DNA from: Planctomycetota bacterium
GTDB lineage: Bacteria; Planctomycetota; UBA8108; UBA1146; JAJFFE01
Length of the DNA stretch: 5,066 bases
Assembly (NCBI GenBank): GCA_020425835.1
Contig: JAGQRC010000331.1
Coordinates: 1-5,066, forward strand
Direction of reading: 5' to 3'
This document shows, one piece after another, positions 1 to 5,066 of this stretch. The translations under genes were made by a program, and so were the position numbers. The notes under the pieces are model-generated. The model was given only the letters and a program-made list of their open reading frames with translations, did not search any database and was not told the DNA's origin. The number at the start of each line of letters is the position of its first letter. The first letter of the stretch is position 1.

Positions 1-211
1 AGGGGTCGCGGCGGTGTCCGCCGGTCACGACCCGGTGACGGGTTCCCGCAGTGGCGACGTGATGACAAGGGGTCGCGGCGGTGTCCGCCGGTCACGACCC
101 GGTGACGGGTTCCCGCAGTGACGACGTGATGACAAGGGGTCGCGGCGGTGTCCGCCGGTCACGACCCGGTGACGGGTTCCCGCAGTGACGACGTGATGAC
201 AAGGGGTCGCG
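1..211. repeat. 67-bp tandem repeat array (3 full units plus a 10-bp remnant)
   Basis: Three head-to-tail units occupy 1-67, 68-134 and 135-201, each starting AGGGGTCGCGGCGG. A fourth begins at 202, matches for 10 bases and then decays. The only difference I find among the full units is G at 54 in unit 1 against A at 121 and 188 in units 2 and 3. In each unit, positions 3-8 (GGGTCG) pair with 28-33 (CGACCC), and 9-14 (CGGCGG) pair with 18-23 (CCGCCG). This gives a 12-bp stem with a TGT loop and a 4-nt bulge. A second, competing dyad is GTCAC at 24-28 with GTGAC at 35-39. The period is not a multiple of three, so the array does not encode a repeated peptide in one frame. It has no unique spacers, so it is not CRISPR. 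The left end lies outside the window. The function is unknown; it may be a minisatellite, a protein-binding array or a transcript-end structure for an unseen upstream gene. Confidence 0.95.
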
Positions 212-340
212 ACACTGTCGTCGGCTCGAATGCAGAGAGGCCGTCGGCCACGAATCTCCCTCCCGGAGGTCGAGCGACTGGTGTTCCTCGAGCGTCGAAC
301 GACTTGCGCGAGCGTTCACGGGAAGCGAATGGAGACAGGG
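212..340 (+). other. Leader between repeat array and secretin gene
   Basis: This 129-nt stretch separates the decayed end of the repeat array from the secretin start. I see no convincing sigma-70 or sigma-54 promoter, no RNA gene and no strong hairpin; only short 4-5 bp dyads occur, for example CGAC-ACT-GTCG at 210-220. The secretin promoter presumably lies here or in the array, but that is inferred from position alone. The secretin frame is open upward to an ATG at 230, but the intervening codons look non-coding and lead to no recognisable domain. Confidence 0.5.
331..334 (+). promoter_or_regulatory. Ribosome binding site for the secretin gene
   Basis: GGAG lies 6 nt before the ATG at 341. 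It decides the start. The in-frame ATG at 329 has only a close-set GGAAG, and the ATG at 230 has no purine-rich motif. Only a start near 341 places the lipoprotein signal at the N-terminus. Confidence 0.6.
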
Positions 341-3010
341 ATGTTGCGAACGACAAGCGATCGGGGCACCGGTCGAGGCGGCTGGTTGGTCTGGACCTGC
401 CTCGCCTGGGGGCTCGTCGTCGGCTCGGCCGGGTTGACGGGCTGCGGCTCGGCGCCCGCCTCGAGGGACACGGCCTCGAACACCATGGACTCCGATGGGA
501 CGGACCCGGGCGCCGCGGCTGCGGTGCCGACCACGTCGGGGCAGGCTCCCTCGTCCAGCGATCCGCACGTCGAAGATCTCGTGACGGACATCACCGCCGA
601 GGCGCAACGTCGGCGCCAGGAAGCTCGCTTCAAGGCCCGCGAAGCGGACCGCCACTTCGCCGACTCGGAGTACGAGTTGGCGGAGCGCCTCTACGGCGAA
701 GCGATCGACCTCGATCCCACGCAGGACGAGTGGAAGCGCAAGCGGACGCTGGCCCTGATGTTCCTCGGTCGTCGCGACGGCGAGATCCGCTCAATGATGG
801 AGGACTTCTCCTACGAGTCGCGGGTCATCGAGGGTCAACGTCTGGCCGAGACCCAGCGTCTCCTCGACGCGGGGGACCAGTACCTCGCCGACGACAACGT
901 CGAACGCGCGCTGCAGGAGTACTCGCGAGCTCGCCAGAACCTGCTCTGGTTCGACTACCGTGGCGTGGACACGGCCGCGCTCGAGCGCCGCGCGGAGGAG
1001 AGCTTCGAGCGAGCGCGGCAGATGAAGATCGAGCTGACCGAGAAGCGCAGCGAGCAACAGAACCAGAGCGCCGGGGAGCGAGCGGAAGCGCGCGAGCAAG
1101 CCGCGCGTCGCGCCCGTGAGCAGCGCGTGCGAACCCTGCTCGACAACGCGCGGGACAGCATGCGCCTTCGGGACTACGACACCGTCGTCCGCGTGGGCGA
1201 GGCGGTCCTCGGACTCGATCCGGCGAACCCGATCGCGGAGAAATACATCGACGAGGCTCGGGAGCGCAAAGCTGCGCGGGATTACGTCGACTACCTCGAG
1301 TCCAACGCACAACAGACCCGCAACGCCTGGGACGACCTCGAAGAGGCGTCCGTTCCCTACGACCGGCCGTTCCGGTTCACCAACGATCCGGACGAGTGGC
1401 GGACCAAGGTTCAGCCGCGGGCGTTGGAGGCGACGCGGATCGACTTCGAGGAGGACTACGAGGTCACCAAGATCCGCACCGTGCTGAACGAGTCGTCGCC
1501 GAGTCTCCAGTTCAGCGACGAGTCGTTGCAGTCGGTCGTCAACTTCCTGATGGACGTCGCGAGCCTGAACATCTCGATCGACCCCGAGATCGACGCCGAG
1601 GAGACCAAGGTCACGGTCAAGTTGGAAGGGGTCAAGCTGGCCGAAGCGCTCGACCTGATCCTTACCAACACAGGTCTCGCCTACACCTTCCGTGAGAACA
1701 CGCTGTACATCACGCAGAAGGGCGCCGCGCACGGCGACACGATCTTCCACATCTACAACGTCAGCGACATTCTGAACCGGATCAAGGACTTCCCGGGCCC
1801 GACGATTCGCGTGAAGTCCAACGATGAAGGTGACGATGGCGCGAGCCCGTTCGGCTTCGCCGAGGACGAGGAGACGGACGCCGAGCCACTCACCGCCGAG
1901 GATCTGGCGACCAAGATCATGGAGTCGACCGGTGGCGAGGAGTTCTGGGAGGAGAACGGCTCGTCCGTGACCGGTCACAAGGGACAGCTCCTGGTGACCG
2001 GGACGCGCGACCTGCACGTGCAAACGCAGGAGTTCCTCAAGAGTCTCCGCAAGGACTCCGACATTTTCGTGATCGTCGAGACTCGGTTCATCGATATGGT
2101 CGACGACTTCCTCGAGGACATCGGCGTCGACAGCCGCAACCTCGGTCAGCCGCCGGGAACCGGCTTCGGTACCGCATACGGTCTGCTGAACAGCGCGACC
2201 ACGGGCGGCCTCGACCCCGGTTTCATGAACCGCGGCAACCCGACGAACCCGAGCCTGATCCAGGGTCAGGACCGGTTGGCCGGTCGACTGCAGAACATCA
2301 TCGACGGTTTCGTCGGCGTGGCTCAAGGAACCCGTCTCCAGCCGCAGCCGGGTCAGGGCTTGAGCCTGCAGGTGACTTGGCTCGACCCGTTCCAAATCAA
2401 CGCGATCCTGCGGGCGACGTCGGAAGAGCGTCAAGCGCGGATCGTCACCGCGCCCCGCGTGACCGCCTCGAACGGGCAACGCGTTCACGTCTCGGTCATC
2501 ACCCAGCGGTCCTACGTCCAGGACTACGAGCTGGTGTCCGGGGGTACGGGACTCGTCGTCCAGGAGGTCGCGGACCCGGTGGTCGCGACGTTCCAGGAAG
2601 GGGTGATCCTCGACGTGCGTCCGGTGATCTCGCACGACCGGAAGTACATCACGCTGGATGTCCGGCCGACGCTCGCGAGCCTGGTCAACGGAGTGATCTC
2701 GACCGTCACGGTAAGCCTGGGTTCGTTGCTGCAGGCGGCGACGTTGGTCGACATCGATCTCCCGGAGATCTCGCTCCAGCAGGCGTTCACGTCGGTCACC
2801 GTGCCCGACGGAGGGACCGTGCTGCTCGGTGGCTTCCGCAGCATGAACGAGCGAGAGTACGAATCGTTCGTTCCGCTGATCGGTCGGATCCCGATCATCA
2901 AGAACGCGTTCCGACGCAAGGCCTACATCAGCGAGAAGCGCAGTCTCTACATTCTCCTGACCGCTCGGATCATCGATCTCCGGGCCGAGGAGCGCGAGCT
3001 GTACAACTGA
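341..3010 (+). CDS. TPR-containing lipoprotein secretin (type II/III secretion, type IV pilus family)
   Basis: This 889-residue protein should assemble into a multimeric outer-membrane channel for a type II secretion or pilus-like machine. Residues 1-34 form a lipoprotein signal: a basic start, a hydrophobic core at about 15-31, then lipobox L-T-G-C with the lipidated Cys at 35. A Ser/Thr/Ala/Asp-rich linker follows to about 80. Helical TPR-like repeats lie at about 97-126, 165-200 and 261-308, with a charged Glu/Arg/Gln-rich probable coiled coil at 229-265. An N0/STN-like domain spans about 378-461. An N1-like region spans about 468-571 and is interrupted by an acidic insert at 494-515. The secretin ring domain runs from about 572 to 879. 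It includes ARIVTAPRV near 699-707, VPDGGTVLLGGF at 821-832, VPLIGRIPIIKNAF at 844-857 and a closing strand LYILLTARIID at 869-879. A Gly/Asn/Pro-rich insert sits at about 600-672. Separate N2 and N3 domains of GspD are not evident, so the layout is closer to PilQ. The start at 341 rests on GGAG and the signal peptide. The exact machine is unresolved, as no partner gene is visible. Confidence 0.93.
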   Translation: MLRTTSDRGTGRGGWLVWTCLAWGLVVGSAGLTGCGSAPASRDTASNTMDSDGTDPGAAAAVPTTSGQAPSSSDPHVEDLVTDITAEAQRRRQEARFKAREADRHFADSEYELAERLYGEAIDLDPTQDEWKRKRTLALMFLGRRDGEIRSMMEDFSYESRVIEGQRLAETQRLLDAGDQYLADDNVERALQEYSRARQNLLWFDYRGVDTAALERRAEESFERARQMKIELTEKRSEQQNQSAGERAEAREQAARRAREQRVRTLLDNARDSMRLRDYDTVVRVGEAVLGLDPANPIAEKYIDEARERKAARDYVDYLESNAQQTRNAWDDLEEASVPYDRPFRFTNDPDEWRTKVQPRALEATRIDFEEDYEVTKIRTVLNESSPSLQFSDESLQSVVNFLMDVASLNISIDPEIDAEETKVTVKLEGVKLAEALDLILTNTGLAYTFRENTLYITQKGAAHGDTIFHIYNVSDILNRIKDFPGPTIRVKSNDEGDDGASPFGFAEDEETDAEPLTAEDLATKIMESTGGEEFWEENGSSVTGHKGQLLVTGTRDLHVQTQEFLKSLRKDSDIFVIVETRFIDMVDDFLEDIGVDSRNLGQPPGTGFGTAYGLLNSATTGGLDPGFMNRGNPTNPSLIQGQDRLAGRLQNIIDGFVGVAQGTRLQPQPGQGLSLQVTWLDPFQINAILRATSEERQARIVTAPRVTASNGQRVHVSVITQRSYVQDYELVSGGTGLVVQEVADPVVATFQEGVILDVRPVISHDRKYITLDVRPTLASLVNGVISTVTVSLGSLLQAATLVDIDLPEISLQQAFTSVTVPDGGTVLLGGFRSMNEREYESFVPLIGRIPIIKNAFRRKAYISEKRSLYILLTARIIDLRAEERELYN

Positions 3011-3030
3011 TCGGTTCCCAGCGGACCGAT
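3010..3030 (+). terminator. Hairpin at the secretin stop codon, possible terminator
   Basis: Bases 3010-3017 pair with 3023-3030 over 8 positions, including one G-T wobble, around a CCAGC loop. The stem begins on the last base of the TGA stop. No T-run follows (GGGTGTGC comes next), so it is not a canonical intrinsic terminator. It could stabilise the 3' end or assist termination. Confidence 0.35.
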
Positions 3031-3117
3031 GGGTGTGCAGGGCCGAGTTCGACGGCGGGTTCACTCGCCTCGGGGATCGTCGAGAGCACGTTCCGGCGCG
3101 GAGTTCGAGCTTCCGTT

Positions 3118-3177
3118 GGCCGGGGGATCCGACGAAGGGGAGGTCTCCGCACCTCGCCTTCGTCGGACCCTCTGGCC
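3118..3177. repeat. Long imperfect inverted repeat in the spacer (60-nt hairpin)
   Basis: Bases 3118-3144 are complementary to 3151-3177 around a 6-nt loop (CTCCGC). From outside in there are 9 pairs (two G-T), an A/C mismatch, 11 uninterrupted pairs (TCCGACGAAGG with CCTTCGTCGGA at 3157-3167), a G/G mismatch and 5 pairs (GAGGT with ACCTC). Three more pairs can form outside (3113-3115 with 3179-3181) across a small internal loop. The symmetric mismatches make it equally foldable on either strand. No T-run follows on the plus strand (TCGGCGTC), so it is not a textbook intrinsic terminator. It could be a U-less terminator, a dispersed palindromic (REP-like) element, a tiny MITE relic or a structured RNA segment. 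Confidence 0.9.
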
Positions 3178-3279
3178 TCGGCGTCTCGGGCGCCCGGCTC
3201 GGAAGCCGCGGTTCGACGGGTGTCCGAGGGTGGCGGGTGAAGTCGCCGTTCTCTCGTGAGTGGGCCTCGGCGAGGAGCC

Positions 3280-3283
3280 GGAG
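3280..3283 (+). promoter_or_regulatory. Ribosome binding site for the HAD hydrolase
   Basis: GGAG lies 6 nt before the ATG at 3290, the same motif and spacing as for the secretin gene. It favours this start over the upstream in-frame GTG at 3260, which has no purine-rich motif and would add ten residues ahead of the usual family start. Confidence 0.6.
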
Positions 3284-3289
3284 CAAGTC

Positions 3290-4027
3290 ATGACCCCGCT
3301 GCGCGCGATCTTCTTCGACATCGACGGCACCCTGTACTCCACGCGCGATTTCGCGGAGCGCGCGCGCCGCGCCGCGATCGACGCCATGGTCCAGGCCGGC
3401 GTCGAGATGCCGGCTGATGAGCTCTACCAGGAGCTGGCCGAAGTCATCCGTGAGTTCACCTCGAACTACGAGAACCACTTCGACAAGCTCCTCCTTCGCA
3501 TCCCTCGCCGCGTCTATCGCGGGCGCAACCCGGCGCTCATCGTCGCTTCCGGGGTGGTCGCGTATCACCAGACGAAGTTCCGTCACCTCGAGCCGTTCGA
3601 GGACGCCTACGAGGCGTTGAGGCGGCTGGCCCACGTGGACGATCTCATCCGCGGCGTGATCACCGAGGGGCTGGCGATCAAGCAGGCGGAGAAGCTCGTC
3701 CGACTACGGCTCGATCCCTTTCTGAGCCCCCACGCGATCTTCATCTCGCACCAGATCGGGATCTCGAAGCCGAACCCCAAGCTCTATCAGCGAGCGTGCG
3801 GCGATCTGAACCTCAAGCCATCGCAGTGCATGTACGTCGGGGACAACCCCCTACTCGACATCGAGCCGGCGGACTCGATCGGCATGATCACCGTTCGCAT
3901 TCGCCGGGGCGGCCCGTTCGTCGATCAGGAGAGCGCGTCCCCGGCGAGGCACGACATCCAGAACTTCTGGGACCTGTTGGAGATCCTCCGGACGCAGTAC
4001 GGCCTCTGCCTGCCCGAGGCGCTGTGA
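3290..4027 (+). CDS. HAD-superfamily subfamily IA hydrolase (TIGR02253-like)
   Basis: This 245-residue soluble, probably cytoplasmic protein has all four HAD motifs. Motif I is FFDIDGTL, with nucleophile Asp10 and acid/base Asp12. Motif II is Thr125 in VITEG. Motif III is Lys160 in SKPNPK. Motif IV is GDNPLLD, with Asp185 and Asp190 for Mg2+. A helical C1-type cap lies between motifs I and II, at about 16-110. The cap wording (YxELAEVIREF, SNYENHFDKLL, then VAYHQTKF) resembles the HAD-IA subfamily catalogued as TIGR02253, as I recall it. Family members are Mg2+-dependent phosphatases or related hydrolases that form an aspartyl-phosphate intermediate. The substrate cannot be read from the sequence; YjjG-type nucleotidase and phosphoglycolate phosphatase labels are often given to such proteins without proof. 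The glycosyltransferase gene starts 28 nt downstream, suggesting a shared transcript. The length is normal and no catalytic residue is missing. Confidence 0.9.
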   Translation: MTPLRAIFFDIDGTLYSTRDFAERARRAAIDAMVQAGVEMPADELYQELAEVIREFTSNYENHFDKLLLRIPRRVYRGRNPALIVASGVVAYHQTKFRHLEPFEDAYEALRRLAHVDDLIRGVITEGLAIKQAEKLVRLRLDPFLSPHAIFISHQIGISKPNPKLYQRACGDLNLKPSQCMYVGDNPLLDIEPADSIGMITVRIRRGGPFVDQESASPARHDIQNFWDLLEILRTQYGLCLPEAL

Positions 4028-4029
4028 GA

Positions 4030-4050
4030 CCCCGACCCGGAAGACGGGGA
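4030..4050 (+). promoter_or_regulatory. Weak ribosome binding site with possible small hairpin, before the glycosyltransferase
   Basis: GGGGA at 4046-4050 lies 5 nt before the ATG at 4056 and is the best available Shine-Dalgarno match. The same bases can pair upstream: CCCCG at 4030-4034 with CGGGG at 4045-4049, or CCCG at 4036-4039 with CGGG at 4045-4048. The site could be partly masked unless ribosomes finishing the hydrolase open it. The stems are only 4-5 bp, so this is tentative. Confidence 0.35.
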
Positions 4051-4055
4051 CGACG

Positions 4056-5066
4056 ATGGCAGTGAACCGAGGCTCGGGTCGAGACGCCTGCGGAGCGAGT
4101 CCCCCGCTCTTCTCGGTGGTCGTCCCCCTGCACGACGAGGAGGGGAACGTCACCGAGGTCGTCGACCGTTGCCTCGCGCTCTTCGATCGGCGCGGCGACC
4201 CGGCTGAGCTGATCCTCGTCGACGACGGCTCGAGCGATGGAACCCTCGACGAGCTGCGTCAGGCCGTGCTACGGGACCCGCGGGTTCGCGCGATCGCGCT
4301 TCGGCGGCGCTTCGGCAAGGGCGCGGCGCTGGCCGCCGGTATCGCTGAGTCCCGGGGGAATCTGGTGGGCACGATCGATGGCGATCTCCAGGAGGATCCG
4401 GCGGAGTTCGACCGCTTGATCACGCGAGTGAGCGCGGGCGCGGATCTCGTTGTCGGCTGGCGGAGCGATCGGCGCGATGGGTTCTGGAAGCGGAGCCAGT
4501 CCCACCTGTTCAATGCTCTCGTGCGTGCGGTCACGGGCCAACGGATCCGCGACTCGAATTGCGGATTCAAGGTCATGCACCGAGAGCTCGCGACAGAGGT
4601 CGCGCTGACGGACGGTCGGTTCCGCTTCGTGCCGCTGGTCGCGGCGTCGCTCGGTTATCGCGTCGAGGATGTCGAGGTGACGCATCGCCCACGATCGAAG
4701 GGGCGGTCGAGCTTCGGCAGCAACCGTTTCCCCGGAGCGCTCATCGACCTCATCATCACGCTCTGGTTCATTCGCTACCGCTCGCGTCCCGGGCACCTGT
4801 TCATTCAGCTCGGGGCCATCTCCGGCGCCGTCGGCGTCGCCATCTGCATCGCCTTGACTTGCATCCGGATCGGTACTGGCTCGATCCAGCACCGCTATCC
4901 GCTGCTCGCGCTCGGGGTGCTCTTGATCGTCGTCGGGGTCCAGCTCGGCGCGACCGGCTTTCTGGGTGAGTGGCTCTCGCAGCAGCGGGGAGAGCGCGAG
5001 CCGGGGTACCGAGTCGGCTGGCGTTCCTCGGATGCGCTAGCATCGCAGAGCGCGGTCGACGAAGAG
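4056..5066 (+). CDS. Family 2 glycosyltransferase, polyprenyl-phosphate type (DPM1/GtrB/ArnC-like), 3' partial
   Basis: The frame is open for 337 codons to the right edge with no stop. The protein should transfer a sugar from a nucleotide donor to a polyprenyl phosphate at the inner face of the inner membrane. The GT-A domain begins with FSVVVPLHDEEGNV at 19-32. VDDGSSDGT at 55-63 is the nucleotide-binding segment. IDGDLQEDP at 107-115 carries the metal-binding Asp108-x-Asp110. DSNCGFKVM (from 166) and RSSFGSNRF (217-225) match conserved positions of the DPM1-like branch. Two hydrophobic segments at about 248-272 and 282-306 are likely membrane helices, as in GtrB. The tail after them (GEWL ... 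EPGYRV) resembles the usual family C-terminus, so the true stop is probably only a little beyond the window. It follows the HAD gene by 28 nt, likely in the same operon. The sugar is unknown: mannose, glucose and amino-arabinose enzymes share this fold. Confidence 0.9.
   Translation, partial: MAVNRGSGRDACGASPPLFSVVVPLHDEEGNVTEVVDRCLALFDRRGDPAELILVDDGSSDGTLDELRQAVLRDPRVRAIALRRRFGKGAALAAGIAESRGNLVGTIDGDLQEDPAEFDRLITRVSAGADLVVGWRSDRRDGFWKRSQSHLFNALVRAVTGQRIRDSNCGFKVMHRELATEVALTDGRFRFVPLVAASLGYRVEDVEVTHRPRSKGRSSFGSNRFPGALIDLIITLWFIRYRSRPGHLFIQLGAISGAVGVAICIALTCIRIGTGSIQHRYPLLALGVLLIVVGVQLGATGFLGEWLSQQRGEREPGYRVGWRSSDALASQSAVDEE

Noticed and set aside
1..211. Possible CRISPR array
   Set aside because: The whole 67-bp period is repeated almost identically, so there are no variable spacers, and no cas gene is visible.
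230..340. Longer N-terminus for the secretin from ATG 230 or ATG 329
   Set aside because: A start at 230 would bury the lipoprotein signal behind 37 extra residues and has no ribosome binding site. The ATG at 329 adds only four residues and its purine motif is set too close. GGAG with 6-nt spacing supports 341.
148..1119. A 323-codon plus-strand frame from the repeat array into the secretin
   Set aside because: It is Arg/Gly/Ser-rich, overlaps the secretin out of frame and starts in tandem repeats; it is a shadow of high G+C content.
3187..3196. Perfect 10-bp palindrome CGGGCGCCCG in the spacer
   Set aside because: It has no loop, and a 10-bp G+C palindrome is easily expected by chance in this composition.
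3047..3219. Nine-base direct repeat GTTCGACGG at 3047-3055 and 3211-3219 flanking the large hairpin
   Set aside because: It was considered as a target-site duplication of an inserted element. The copies are not at the ends of the inverted repeat, and nine bases of common sequence can recur by chance.
2377..3240. A 287-codon plus-strand frame overlapping the secretin 3' end
   Set aside because: It is out of frame with the conserved secretin motifs, is Arg/Gly-rich with no domain, and is explained by codon bias.
3029..3259. Small plus-strand open frames in the secretin-hydrolase spacer
   Set aside because: They are Arg/Gly/Pro-rich, run through the large inverted repeat, and have no family resemblance or clear ribosome binding site.
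791..3634. A 947-codon open frame on the minus strand, antisense to the secretin and the start of the hydrolase gene
   Set aside because: Its composition (Arg, Val, Asp, Leu, Glu) is what the reverse strand of G+C-biased codons gives. It shows no recognisable domain, crosses two well-supported genes and the structured spacer, and has no independent support.

Overview
The window is G+C-rich, with a strong G/C preference at third codon positions. It holds three plus-strand protein genes, a tandem-repeat block at the left edge and a structured spacer. The organism is Gram-negative (didermic), because the main gene encodes a lipid-anchored outer-membrane secretin. The architecture of that protein (lipoprotein signal, TPR-like helices, N0/N1 domains, secretin ring domain) and the wording of its N1 region resemble secretins I associate with Planctomycetota. 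Myxococcota or a related high-GC lineage cannot be excluded without a database search.

Layout. Bases 1-201 are three copies of a 67-bp tandem repeat, with about 10 bp of a fourth; the array probably continues left of the window. Each unit can fold into a 12-bp hairpin. Bases 212-340 are an unstructured leader with no gene. Bases 341-3010 encode an 889-residue lipoprotein secretin. Bases 3011-3289 are a 279-nt spacer with a small hairpin at the secretin stop codon and a much larger near-perfect inverted repeat at 3118-3177 (25 pairs in a 27-position register, 6-nt loop). Bases 3290-4027 encode a 245-residue HAD-family phosphatase-like hydrolase. After 28 nt, bases 4056-5066 encode a membrane-anchored family 2 glycosyltransferase of the polyprenyl-phosphate (DPM1/GtrB/ArnC-like) type, cut by the right edge of the window.

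How the genes relate. The secretin should form an outer-membrane channel for a type II secretion or type IV pilus-like machine, but no other machine component is visible here. The hydrolase and glycosyltransferase are close enough to share a transcript and are probably a separate unit from the secretin, since the spacer between them carries two hairpins. A joint role for the last two in sugar or lipid-linked glycan metabolism is possible but is only inferred from spacing.

The most notable items are the hairpin-bearing 67-bp repeat array upstream of the secretin, the long inverted repeat in the spacer, and the fusion of a lipidated TPR module (reminiscent of a PilF/Tgl pilotin) to a secretin in one polypeptide. 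No clearly new multi-gene system was found.
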